64,000 nucleotides of DNA from Ilex aquifolium (Eukaryota; Streptophyta; Magnoliopsida; Aquifoliales; Aquifoliaceae): NCBI GenBank assembly GCA_951799425.1, contig OX637394.1, positions 33,950,001 to 34,014,000 on the forward strand. Reading direction: 5' to 3'. Under the pieces are notes generated by a model. The model made no database searches. It saw only the letters and a list, made by a program, of their open reading frames with translations, and had not been told where the DNA came from. Every line of letters begins with the position of its first letter. Within the stretch, counting starts at the first letter, position 1. This document shows positions 1-10,655 of this stretch, in pieces. The translations under genes were made by a program, and so were the position numbers.

Positions 1-1596
1 GCTTGGGAACAAGGGCATCAGCAGCCACATCGTTTGGAAGTACTGCCTTGGAGTTCCTCCATTTTGACCATGATCTACTCAGAATTTGAAAAAGTGAAAA
101 ACATGAAAGTTGTACATCTGGGTGTCTTCTATTTTGTGTCAAAATTTCAGCCCAATCCAACGGTTGGATCAAAATTTATGCCGATTCTACCAAAAATGGT
201 TCAGAGCAGACAAGAGGGTACCGGTACGCGTACCGGTACGCCGAAGTTTCTGGTGTTCGGGGTACCGGTACGCGTACCGGTACGCTCCCCTAAAGCAGCC
301 CCACTTGCTTGGTGGTCCCACCATCGATTCTCCCACGTTTTTCCCAACATTTCCTTACACAACCATGTCTCTCTTACACCTTGGGGAAGACTTTTGAGGC
401 TTGAACATTGAAGGAAGGGGGAGGGAAGTGGGCTGCCAGGCTATGCTCTCTCTAGCCTGTCAAAGCCATCCATTCAGCCCTCTCTTGATGGGAGCTCGTT
501 CACACAGCTAGGGGGGACCACCATGCACGAAAATGAGAGGCATACACTCCATATATTCAACATTACAAGCTTGTATTGAGGGGGCTACCTAAGCTTAGTT
601 TAGTTCCAATGAAGAAGACAATGAATAGTGCCGAAAGTTTACATTTTTGCATTCTCTTCATTCCATTGTCATGTAATCTCTTGTAAGGATCTTCTAAGTT
701 TAATATATTGTCTTTAATCTCATTCCTTTCAAGTCTATTGCAAGTTTACTTACATGTTCTTCATTTCACCATTGTTATGCTTTCATGTTCTTCATTTTTA
801 GCTTAAAATGGGTTTTGAATATTTCTCTTCATAGCTTTAGATTTCTTGTTGTAAGTTAATTTTCATGCTTCATGTCTTCATTATATGTCTTTACATTATG
901 CTTGTCTTTCATTTTTATGTATGATTAGCTAGGATTTAAGTTGGTTAATCCAAGGGAAAATTCCTCTTGGGGATTCCATTTCAACTCTTCTTCTTTCCTC
1001 CCTTTTGAGTCAAATGGTTCGGTTTGACGGGGTTGAGAGTGGATGAGTTGGTGAGCCTTTGATATTCCGTAGGCCTAGTCACGGTTTATGCTTAGATTAC
1101 TCACCAATCTCGTCCCTAGCTTCCCCCGAATCAATCGTTCATTCATGCTCAATCGGAGGAAGGCTTTGAGTTAGCTTGACATTCCCATTGGAGTGAACCT
1201 TTGTGGTTAATCAACACTTGCTTTATTTGTATTTTCATTCACAAACCAAACACAAAACTCAAATACAAGATTTTACACTTTCTTTTCACTTTTGTAAAAT
1301 CACTTTCACAAAACTCTCTTTCCTTCCCTGAGGAGACGACCTTGAAATATTTTCCAAGTAAAACACACGACCACAAAAGACTCCTTTCGATTGGGGAGCA
1401 TTTTTGTGCACACCGCATCTCATTCCATCTATTTTGTTCATCACATTTCCATTCACATCCATTTTGTTGTTGTTTCCTATCTTCTTGCATCATCCGGAGG
1501 GAGAGTGACACTCCCCCATCACTATAAGCCACATACACACATTGAGGGTGAGGGTGATGTTACGAGGTTAGGAACGACGTAATTACCAATCAATCA
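1..1596 (+). repeat. Solo-LTR-like repeat, copy A (truncated by window edge)
   Basis: This stretch is similar, in opposite orientation, to the solo LTR at 6167-8037. Shared blocks include the segment around 60-180 (matching 7560-7690 reversed) and the block around 1240-1530 containing CCTGAGGAGACGACCTT. Its right end AATCAATCA at 1596 corresponds to the terminus of the other copy, so the left end lies outside the window. No open reading frame is convincing. At 217-284 it carries two arrays of the palindrome GTACCGGTAC joined by GCG. The short frames here are shadows. The family is probably Ty3/gypsy, judged only from the motif near its 3' end. Confidence 0.7.
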
Positions 1597-3938
1597 GCTA
1601 GCAGCAGTGGAGTGGCACCAAGGGCAGCCCCGTACTACCGACCTGACCAAGTTTCGGGGCCACGAAATCCAGTGGTTCAAGGAGCTAGGGCTACTCGAAA
1701 TCGAACAGCCACTGACCCACGTCACTGTTTCGCATGTGGCGGTTTCGGGTACTTCAAAAATAGATGCCCATCAATTCCTAAAAAGACCAAACAAGCCGTA
1801 GGACAAGTAAATGCAAACAAGCCACCACCGCAGAACCCGTTAGAATATATAGCCCCCGACAATATTGATCAAGGGAGAATTCCTATTCTGACCCAACCGG
1901 GGGAAGATGTTTCCCATACAGTTGTGGAAGGTATCATTTTTCTCTAAAAGTCTGGGGCATGTATTTTATTTGAGTTTAACGTTACTCATTCCATCCCACA
2001 CACCACCTATGCAAATAACTTGGGATTAGACTTTGGGAATTTAGAACATGTCTGGAGTATAGACATGCCCACGGGAGAACGGTTGGATACTAAGAGGATG
2101 TGTATAGGTAGTGTGCTTCGAATTGGGGAGCGAGAATTGATGGTAGACATGGTTGTATTAGACATGAATGGGCACGCTAGTTTGTATCAAGTGGCTTAGA
2201 CTAGTCTAGGAAACGGATGATAATTTTGCTTTTGGTTGGTAAATGAGATTAGGCATGGATCTTGATTGCGAGTCATATTATTTATATTGGAGATGGGTAG
2301 GAGATAGGATGTGTAACAAAGACACCCAAACTTGAGTTAGACAAGTATAAAGGAACCCAACAGTCCGGCAGACTACCTCGCACCAATTTGTTCATAACTC
2401 TTCATTGGAAAGTCCAAATTGTGCACCGTTATTTTTGTTAGAACCCTAACTCGTATATCTTTCCAACCATATAGGTCACACATGCTCAAAATACTCGAGT
2501 CAAATCAGTTTATTCTTCGAAGTTGGTCAAAAATCTGCACTGTGGTGTTCTTTGGACAGTAAAGTGTTGTACTTTCTTCTTAGATTCGGATGGACCTATC
2601 CTTAAGGGAACTTTCACATTATTTAGGCTTTGATTGAGAGACACCCCCATATTGATTGAAGTGCTTTTGATGGATAACAATATAAAAGGTGATTATGATT
2701 TGGTGCTTGTCAACTTTAAGTATTCTCTTCCACTAATAGTATTGCTAATATTTTAGAAGTCAAGGGATATGATAACCCAATTGGGATGTGTGGAGATCAG
2801 GTTAACTTAGATTTTCTCTAAGATGAATTAAATTCCTAATGATAAGGGTATGGAAGGTTATGTGTGTTACCTAAAAGGCATAGAAATTAAGGAATGAATG
2901 TAGTTTTGGTTCTATAATAGAAACCCTGGGAGGGTAATGGTGAGTGCGATGTATGAGATTGAATAATTCTTAAAGATGACCAATTGATGGAATAGAGAAA
3001 AGTTACCTCGAAAGAGAGCCTATTTTGGATTAATGATAGAAATTGTGATTATGGTTCTTAAATGGATCGGAGTTTGTTTTCATAACCGCAAACTTGAGGT
3101 TACCCATATTGTTTTGAAAATATTATAGAGAGTTGATTAAATTTACTTGGAAGTATAAATAATTTAGAAGAGTCATACCTAAGATGCTTATGGAGGATGT
3201 TATACTTAGGTAATCTTATTTGGTTGTGGACTTAGTTCACTATATTTAGACTCTCTAAAATGTTAACAATCAAGAATCTATTGGGTGAGTGTGTAGTTAA
3301 TAGTTGAGTTGTATTTACAAATATTGATTTGAAATTGAGGTCAAGTTATGGAAAAAGGGAAATCTAAGAAGCTTGACTAAGTTGTAGTAGTTACATTTGA
3401 CCCTTGATATTGTAGGATTAAAGATTATAGAGGTTAAAAGCTTGATGTCATATATAGTAGACAATTATGGAAAATCGGGATCCTTGACAGTCTATCTTCA
3501 CATTTTGGCCTATTACAAGATATATATTGTAATGGATTGTGTCATAGGGATTCGAAAGTATAGGTATCGTGAAAAGAGTTAAGATGTTAATGAGAGTTAC
3601 TAAGAATTGATTACTTGGTTATTAGTTCTAGCTCAAGTTTAGAGATTGAGAATAAATACTTGGGAGATAGAAAATAATTGACCTTATTTGAGTTGGTGAG
3701 TAATGTGGAGATATTAAGATTGATCTAATAATAGGAATTTGAATGCGTGTGAGCTACGAATGGGATTTTAAGGCTTATGGAGTTAAGCGCAAGATTGAGG
3801 ACTGAAAATAAATATTTTGGAACTATAACTAGACCTTAGCCCAAGTAGTATATTTGATTATTTGCTAAAATATCTTTTGGAGGAGAAAGATAAATTGTTG
3901 GTGTATACATTTTGGAAGACAAAATTGTAGGACAAGTA
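1597..3938 (+). mobile_element. Older Ty3/gypsy element, 5' internal part (decayed)
   Basis: This is the left part of an old element that was split by the younger element at 3939-12796; the right part resumes at 12802. It begins with a gag-protease remnant (1606-2219) related to 8383-8796. From 2220 to 3938 I recognise no protein domain, only AT-rich decayed sequence with many stops. The split point is supported by homology: GGACAAGTATGGTTAGG is rebuilt when 3938 is joined to 12802, and it resembles 9997-10013 of the younger element. No reverse transcriptase is visible, so this copy may have been non-autonomous too. Confidence 0.7.
1606..2219 (+). pseudogene. Ty3/gypsy gag zinc knuckle and protease remnant
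   Basis: A frame at 1612-1947 contains a CCHC-like knuckle read as CFACGGFGYFKNRC, in which the usual histidine is replaced by tyrosine. It is followed by a proline/asparagine linker and by DVSHTVVEGI, the lead-in to the retropepsin domain. A stop follows at 1945-1947. Beyond it an aspartic-protease-like stretch can be followed by eye (LFEFNVTHS where LFDSGATHS is usual, then LDFGNLEHVW and ERLDTKRMCIGSV), ending at a stop near 2217. In a working element the knuckle binds RNA and the protease cleaves the polyprotein. Here the lost histidine, the missing DSGA and the stops show a dead copy. The sister copy at 8383-8796 keeps the histidine. Confidence 0.75.
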
Positions 3939-6092
3939 TGTAACACCCCGCATTTTCTTTTATATATGCATATAGATATATAAATATAGCAAATAATGGT
4001 TGTAAAGATGTGGATAGGGGTATTGAAGTGTGTTTGAACTTTGTAAATTTGAAAAGTAAAGATTTAAAATGTTAATGAAAATCATAGTTGAAATTTAGTT
4101 TTAGTGAGTGAAAATATAAAATGTTAGGTCATATAACTTGTATTAGATAGGTTTGGTGTATAAATATGTGTTGGAGAGGTTTGTGATGGATTTGGTTAGT
4201 TTTGGAATGGATTGGAAATGGAAAACAAAAGAAATAGGCAAAACTGGGTAAATGGTACCGGTACTGAGTACCGGTACCCCGATTCCAGAAGGTTTCTGGT
4301 ACCGGTACTGAATGGTACCGGTACCGAGTACCGGTACTACCGAAACCAGACTGTTTATTTTAAGTCGCGAACAAGCCGATTTTTCCTCCACTATAAATAC
4401 ATTTTTGTCACATCCTTAGCCTTCATTACACCACTCCAAACCCTAGAAAACATAAGAGAGGAAGACAGAAAGAGAGAAACACAAGATCAAGAGAAAACAA
4501 GAGATTGAAGGGTTGATTCAAGATCAAAGCCCTAATTTTTCCAAGAACATTAAGGTAGGGGATTTCTTCTCTTTCTCTTACATTGATGTTAGGGTTAATA
4601 AATATGTATGTTTTGATTCTTAATGATATGTATTTGCTATGGCTCCATTGTTTCTTGGTTCTTTTGCAATTGTTAACATGTTTTACACAAGTTAGGGTTG
4701 AATACCCATGAAATCTCTTTTTGGTTTGAAAAACCCTAGTTTTCAAGAGTGATGGGTTTTCCTCTTGAACTCTTCCTTTATTCTTGATTTCAAAATCATA
4801 GTGTTTTGTGTTGAGTAATAAAATGATATTGTTGTGATCTCTTGCATTTTTCTTGGTTGGTTATTGAAAATGTCACATGTTTAATTTGGGGATTTTGAGA
4901 TATACTTGTAAATGATGAAATTGGGTTTGGTATTGTATCTCTTATGAGTGTGGGAAGACCATGGGTGGCCTTTGACGAGATATCGTAGAGTGGGTAGACG
5001 TGTTTCTTGCTCCATGTGGGTTGGCATTTCTCCTACCACTCGTAGTGGGGTTAGTGCTTTGGTAAGACTAAACCGCTATTGCTCACGGGTGCCGTGTAAG
5101 AGGGTTAGTATACTAATGCCTGGGTTGGATACGTCACTGCCATTGGTATGGCATACGCCCTTCCTAAAGGATGGATATCTTTGATAAGATTTGTGTGGGT
5201 GTGTGTGGGTTAGATATTACTCAATGTGTCGATTCATGGGGTTTGCCTTACATCATGTTTGAGATACATATACATATTGATGGATTGTTGTATTATTGTG
5301 GAAAATGGTTTCCTACAAGGACTTGTGGGAGTATGGGATTCCACAAGGTCTTGGGGGAAAATGGTTTATATTTTAGAAAATGGATATGTATTGGATTTTG
5401 GTTTCTTTTACTGTTTATGTAAATTACTGTTGCTACTTAAACTTGAGATCTATTTAAAATGTTCTGATTTTCCTTCAAAATGTTATATATGCTATTTGTG
5501 AAAATGAGACCGGCCATTTTATATGTTTTTATAAACCTTGTTTGAGTTTGGGAAGATTTTGCTACAGAGCTTCGTGCTCATCCCCTACAATTAATATTTT
5601 TCAGATTATGCTATAGAGGAGGAGCTTGGCGCTAATGAGCCGGGCATTGGGGAAGCCTCATTAGAGGGGTACCTGGATCCCGAGTGGGACATTTAGAGAT
5701 GCCCCTTTTATTTTTGTACTAGACTAGGAACCAATATGTACAAACATTGTAAAGTCTAGTTTCTTTTGAAATTCCTCTGCAATATATTCATGTAATTCTT
5801 TTGGATTGTAATGGCCTTAGTTTGGCTTATTCTTTTGGGATGATTGTTGTGGATAGTATATATGGTGAATGAAATATTTTGGATTTGATGGTTAGATAGA
5901 CCCGGTGTAGTCAATGTATTATAAATGTACAAGTTGTGAGTTTTGGGAGAGCTTCCCGTACGAAGGAGACTCTGCCCAAATTTTGTTAAAATTAAGAATG
6001 TTTCTTATTTTATGGATATATATTTAGTTGCTCTCATGACATGAATGGTTTCATAGTGTAATGCCGTCTAGGGTGTGTTTTGGGGTGTTACA
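3939..6092 (+). repeat. 5' LTR of the nested chromovirus-like element
   Basis: 2154 bp, TG...CA termini. It matches the 3' LTR at 10656-12796 nearly base for base outside a palindrome array. The array at 4255-4337 holds five copies of GTACCGGTAC. CTATAAATAC at 4391-4400 is a good TATA box, followed by a purine-rich leader near 4450-4500. The short frames around 4948-5501 recur in the other LTR only because LTRs are duplicates; they have no recognisable domain. Confidence 0.92.
4391..4400 (+). promoter_or_regulatory. TATA box of the 5' LTR
   Basis: CTATAAATAC lies 53 bp after the last GTACCGGTAC palindrome. The same arrangement is seen at 11095-11104 in the 3' LTR and at 14379-14388 in the older LTR. 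Confidence 0.65.
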
Positions 6093-6096
6093 AAGT

Positions 6097-6108
6097 TGGT
6101 ATCAGAGC
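6097..6108 (+). other. Primer binding site (initiator tRNA-Met type)
   Basis: TGGTATCAGAGC begins five bases after the end of the 5' LTR. This is the standard plant retrotransposon site complementary to the 3' end of initiator methionine tRNA. Confidence 0.9.
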
Positions 6109-6166
6109 TTAGGCTTTAGGTCTTACATGGGAGCTGTAGGTTATGGATTACCACCGGAAAGGTAGG

Positions 6167-8037
6167 TGATTGAATGAAAACCGTGTTGTATTCCCTAACC
6201 CCTAAACATCATCCCTAATTGTGTGTATGGCTTATAGGAATGGGTGAGTGTCACTCTCACTCGGAATGATGCAAAAGATTAGGCAACAATGGAATGGTGA
6301 TGGAAATGAATGGAATGCGTGTGTGGTGAACAAAAGTGCTCCCCAATCGCAAGGAGTCTTTTGTTGTCGGTGTTTTACTTGGAAAAGTATTCCAAGGTCG
6401 TCTCCTCAGGGAAGGAAAGGGAGTTTTGTGAAAGTGATTTTGCAAAAAGAGAAAAGAAAGTGTAAAATCTTGTATTTGTGTTTTGTTGAGTTTTGTTCAA
6501 AATGAAAATGCAAGAAAGCAAGTGTTGGCTAATCCAAGAGGTTCATTCCAATGGGAATATCAAGCCAACTCAAAGCCTTCCTCCAATGGTGCCTAGAAGT
6601 ACGATTGATTCATGGGAAGCTAGGGATAAAATGGTGAGTATCCAAGCATAAACCGGAATATCAAAGACTCACCAATTTATCCACCCTCAACCCAATCAAA
6701 CCGAGCCAACATACACCGAGAGAAGGAATGAAAGAGAGTTGGAATGGAATCCCCAAATGGAATTCACCCTTGGACTAACCAACTTAAAAGCTAGCTACTT
6801 ATGCATAAATGAAAGACAAGCATAATGTAAATAGACATGGAAGGGAAATGGAGCATGAAACTTAACTTACAACAAGAAATCTAAAGCTATGAAGGAAAAA
6901 TATGCAATACCCAATATACAAGCTTGAAATGAAGAAAACTTAAATAACAATGGTGAAATGAAGAACATGAAAGTAAACTTGCAATAAACTTGAAAGGAAT
7001 GACATTAAAGACAATAAATGAAGCTTACAAGGTTCTTACATTAAACTACAAGTGAAAGAGTGGAAGAAAAATGCAAAAACGTCACTTTGAGCACTATTCA
7101 TCATCTTCCCCCTTGGAGCTTTCTATATCTAATCCTAAGCTTAGGTAGCCAACCCCTTTTCTTGTGTGTTGAATGTTGAATGTATAATGGAGAGTGAGAG
7201 CCTCGAATTTCGTCCATGGAGGGTCCCCCTAGGTGTGTGCAGGTCTTACACCAAAGAGGGGCTGAGTTGATTGCCTTGGACAAGCTAGGACAACACCCCC
7301 ATGGTAGCCCACTTCCCTCCCATGCCTTCTTCAATGCAAAGCCTCCAAAGTCCTCCAAATGTGTAAGGGAAGCATGTGCTTGTGTAAGATAATGTTGGGG
7401 AGCAAGTGGGAGAAGATTAGGTGGGACCCCCAAGCCGCAAAGTTGAGTTGCAGGCTGTTTTTCGTATTCTGGGCAAGACCTTCCGGAAGAACGATGACAA
7501 CCTTCCGGAAGGTTTAACCTACTGGAATCTGGTGACAGCTCTGGACCAGTTTTGGTAGAAAAATAATAAATTTTGATCCAACCGTTGGATTGATCTGAAA
7601 TTTTGACACAATAAAAAAGACATCCATATCTACAACTTTCATGTTTTGCACTTTTTCAAATTCGAAGTAGATCATGGTCAAAATTTAGAAAAACAGTGGT
7701 ACAGTGTCAAAATTACGAAATTCCAGTGGGCTAAACCTTTCGGAAGGTCTTCATAAACCTTCCGGAAGGTCTTCATCCAAAATGCATTTTTCTTGATTTC
7801 TTTACCTTCCAAGCCTCTCAATCCTCATTTCATGAGTCCACCACTTCACCTCACATCCAACATAGTTGCAAAGTCCTAAAATCCATCATTTAAGCTATCA
7901 AAACATGCAACATCAAAATATCAACATTATTCACAACTTTGGTTAACACTAAGTACTTAAATGCAAAAGTTGAGTTAAAATGCATATAATGAGGCCATCA
8001 AATATGCAATATTTTGCTCTCATCAGTAGGACTAGGT
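6167..8037 (-). repeat. Solo LTR nested in the chromovirus-like element, copy B
   Basis: The 1871-bp insertion has TGAT...ATCA ends and an exact 5-bp target duplication GTAGG (6162-6166 and 8038-8042). On the minus strand it begins TGATGAGAGCAAAAT. No internal region, primer site or coding domain is seen between the ends, which fits a solo LTR left by recombination between two LTRs. It is a diverged relative of 1-1596. Instead of GTACCGGTAC it carries copies of ACCTTCCGGAAGGT and variants near 7479-7520 and 7734-7775. Confidence 0.85.
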
Positions 8038-8129
8038 TGAAGGAACCGTAGGCTTGTATTGGTTTGAAGCTATGTGTTTATCAGATAGGTTAGATTCATT
8101 TTATATTTAGTGTAAGGGTTAATTATTTG

Positions 8130-8273
8130 TTCGAATTCGATGAGTTGTCTCGCTACGCAATCAAGTTTGTGGTCACTGAGGCAAGGAGAGCTAAACGCTT
8201 TGAACAAGATTTGAGGCCTTCCATCCGCGAGAAGCTGGTTACACTCTTAATTCAAGAATACAAGATCTTGTGA
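8130..8273 (+). pseudogene. Ty3/gypsy gag (capsid end) fragment
   Basis: Reading from TTC at 8130 gives FEFDELSRYAIKF, then TEARRAKRFEQDLRPSIREK and a few more residues to a TGA at 8271. The RRAKRFEQDLRPSIR block is typical of the end of the gag capsid-like domain in plant Ty3/gypsy elements. The rest of gag is missing upstream, where the solo LTR was inserted. After the stop, a 12-bp GGACGTGGACGT-like repeat (8275-8330) encodes an Arg-Gly-rich stretch in another frame. That suits the basic region usually found before the zinc knuckle at 8383. Gag coats the element RNA in virus-like particles; this fragment is not functional alone. Confidence 0.65.
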
Positions 8274-8274
8274 A

Positions 8275-8330
8275 CGTGGACGTGGACGTGTACGTGGACG
8301 TGGACGTGTACGGGGACGTGGACGCGATTG
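8275..8330 (+). repeat. CGTGGA minisatellite encoding an Arg-Gly tract
   Basis: Repeats of CGTGGACGTGGACGTGTA read RGRGRV in one frame. They lie between the capsid remnant and the zinc knuckle, where gag often has a basic RNA-binding linker. Confidence 0.7.
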
Positions 8331-8382
8331 AACAAAGGCTTCAGACAGTGGAGAAGATGGAGTTACTCAGACGAGAGTAGGC

Positions 8383-8796
8383 ATGGACCCGCACCCATGC
8401 GTTGCATGCGGAGAGTATGGGCACTTCAAACATAGATGCCCCTCGTTTCCCCCAATAACCAAGCAAACAACTGAGCGAATGAATGCAAACAGGCCACCGC
8501 TACGACAGCCACTACCACCACAGAGACCGTTACAAGCTCATGCCCCCGGCGGCGCCAATCAAGGAAGGGTTTTTGCTTTGACTCAACCGGAGGAAGATGT
8601 CTCCAACGCCGTTGTGGAAGGTATTGTTCTTCTCTACCATTCTTGGGCCCGAACTTTATTGGATTCCTATGCGACTCATTCTTCTATACGTACTGCGGAC
8701 GTTGTGGAATTGGGATTGGGTTCCGAGGAGCTAGAACATGCTTTATATGTGGACTTGCCTACGGAAGAACAGGGGGGATACCAGGCTAGTCTGTAA
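8383..8796 (+). pseudogene. Gag zinc knuckle and start of retropepsin, truncated
   Basis: The 137-residue frame starts with an intact CCHC knuckle (CVACGEYGHFKHRC, about residues 7-20). A proline-rich linker with TERMNANRPP follows, then DVSNAVVEGI at the start of the protease. The active-site motif reads LLDSYATHSSI where DSGATHS is expected, so the glycine of DSG is lost while the aspartate stays. The frame then runs through VELGLGSEELEHALYVDLPT and ends at 8796, before the second half of the protease. At 8822 the sequence changes to LTR-derived material, so the rest of pol was removed. It is better preserved than the sister remnant at 1606-2219. Function is inferred from the family; this copy cannot make an active protease. 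Confidence 0.8.
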
Positions 8797-8821
8797 GGGT
8801 TACGTGCAAGCAGATTACATT

Positions 8822-9975
8822 TCAGTTACCAGTAGGTTTACTTATATGTATTTCTTTGACTCTAATTTATATCTACTTGCTAGGGAATTAGCATATCTTG
8901 TCATTCTGGATAATACTACCTTGTTCCAAAATATATTATGGTGGGGTAAACCCTAAATCTTTTCTTATGCCTTCAAACCCTAGTTTACAAAGGAGATGTG
9001 TTTTTCTCTTGATTTCTCCTTTGTTCTTGATTCCCGAACTTAAATATTATTTGTTCTAAGCTATGTTATGGGTGGGTGACCACCAAATCCTTTTGGTATG
9101 CCCTTGAAATCCTAGTTTTCAAGGGAGAGTTGTTTTCTCTTTATCTTGCCTCTGTCATTGATTTCAAACATTGATAGTCATTTGTTATCGATTCCAATAC
9201 ATGATTGTTACTTTATCTCTGATTCCAAGCTTGATCTCCGTTGTTATTGATCTCGAGACTTGATTGTTTCCTTGTCCTTAACTTCCTAAGCTTAATGATC
9301 CATTTGTTCTTGGTATCCAAAAATTTGATATTCGTTTGTTATTGATTCTACCCTTGTGATTCAATTATTTTCAATATTTAATACTTGATATTCTTTATTT
9401 TTGGTTCCAAGACTTGAGTGTTCTTTTGGTCTTGATTTCTAAGCTTCATAATCCTTTGTTCTTGATTTCACACCTTAATAGTTGTTTGTTATTGATTTAC
9501 ATACATGATCGTTCCGTTAAATCTTAATTTCTCCTTTGTTCACGACTTTCACGCTTGATACGCCTTTATTCTGGATTTCCAAACTCAATATTTATTTGCT
9601 CTTGATAGCCAAATTTGATATTCATTTGATTGATTATAACTATTGTAAGTCATGTATTCTTGATATTCAATACTTGACATCCTTTGGTTCTTGATTTCAA
9701 GACTTGACATTCAATTGCTCTTGATTTCAATACTTGATTTCTCCTTGTCCTTGAGTTCAAAACTCGATACTCTTTAGTTCTTGGTTATAAAGCTTGATAT
9801 GCATCTGTTATTGACTCCAAGACTCGATTGTTACTTTGTTCTTGATTCCCAAGCTTGATTATTTATTTGTGCCTTAATTCAAAATTCTAAAGATTGGTAT
9901 TGACCAATAAAATGGTATTTTCGATGATATTATGTTATTTTTTCTTAAATTATTTCGTTGGAAAAATGTATATGG
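8822..9975 (+). repeat. LTR-derived segment replacing pol
   Basis: This stretch is related to 14577-15185, inside the LTR of the older element. Both open with AGGTTTA(C/T)TTATATGTATTTCTT and close with a version of AACAAAATGGTATTT, and both contain TTGGTTCCAAGACTTGAGTG. The middle is a degenerate series of TTCTTGATTTCAA-like units, longer here than in the older LTR. It sits where protease, RT, RNase H and most of integrase should be. I infer that a piece of LTR was joined in by recombination or template switching. Confidence 0.7.
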
Positions 9976-10068
9976 ATTTGGAAGCTAAGATGGGAGGACA
10001 AGTCTGGTTAGGTTTCAACTGTAACCTTTGGTGGATTGTAAATTATATCAGAGTGCGCAGCGAACTAA

Positions 10069-10614
10069 CGGAGTAAGGACTACAATGGGGAAACTACGGA
10101 GAAGATTCAACTCATCCGGGAGAGGCTACGCACGGCGCGAAGTAGACAGAAGAGCTACGCGGACCACAGACGAAGATCCTTAGAATTCAAGGTGGGAGAC
10201 TACGTATACCTTAAGGTGTCACCCAAGAAGGGCGTGTTTCGATTCGGCAAGAAGGGGAAGTTAGCGCCAAGATATACCGGACCGTTTGAGATAATCAAAG
10301 TGGTAGGCAAGGCGGCATATCAACTTCGACTACCAGCCCAGCTACCCGGAGTACATGACGTGTTCCACGTGTCGATGTTGAGAAAGTGTCAATCGGATGC
10401 AACGCCGGTCGTAGACTTGGAAGATATTGAAATTCAAGAGGGAGCAACCTATGAAGAAAAACCGTTGAAGATTCTCGATGCCAAAGAGAAGGTGCTCCGT
10501 AACAAAGTCATCCGACTAGTGAAGGTTTTGTGGCAACACCATGGAGTGGAAGAAGCTACTTGGGAACCGAAGCAAGAAATACGGGAGAAGTATCCACATT
10601 TGTTCGCTACTTGA
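10069..10614 (+). CDS. Integrase C-terminus with chromodomain (chromovirus pol fragment)
   Basis: The frame is open from 10069, just after a stop at 10066, so it has no true start and is a fragment of pol. It reads ETTEKIQLIRERLRTARSRQ, then a KSYADHRRRSLEFKVGDYVY segment typical of the integrase tail. The GPY/F module follows (LAPRYTGPFEII, HDVFHVSMLRK), and then a chromodomain with VKVLWQHHGVEEATWEP near the end. In chromoviruses the chromodomain directs integration towards marked chromatin. The integrase catalytic core is absent. The frame ends 41 bp before the 3' LTR, which is the normal position. Its good preservation beside missing enzymes suggests recent acquisition from an active relative or relaxed but recent decay. 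Confidence 0.88.
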   Translation, partial: RSKDYNGETTEKIQLIRERLRTARSRQKSYADHRRRSLEFKVGDYVYLKVSPKKGVFRFGKKGKLAPRYTGPFEIIKVVGKAAYQLRLPAQLPGVHDVFHVSMLRKCQSDATPVVDLEDIEIQEGATYEEKPLKILDAKEKVLRNKVIRLVKVLWQHHGVEEATWEPKQEIREKYPHLFAT

Positions 10615-10640
10615 GGTAAGTTTCGAGGACGAAACTTTCT

Positions 10641-10655
10641 TTAAGGGGGGTGGAT
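10641..10655 (+). other. Polypurine tract before the 3' LTR
   Basis: TTAAGGGGGGTGGAT directly precedes the TGTAACACC start of the LTR at 10656. The same context, preceded by TTTCGAGGACGAAACTTTCT, is repeated at 13672-13686 in the older element. Confidence 0.85.

Noticed and set aside
4948-5501. Small ORFs repeated almost exactly at 11652-12205
   Set aside because: They recur because both lie in LTRs of one element; no domain, and similarity outside the frames is just as high.
7101-7433. 110-residue minus-strand ORF in the solo LTR
   Set aside because: No domain; the corresponding region of copy A is not open.
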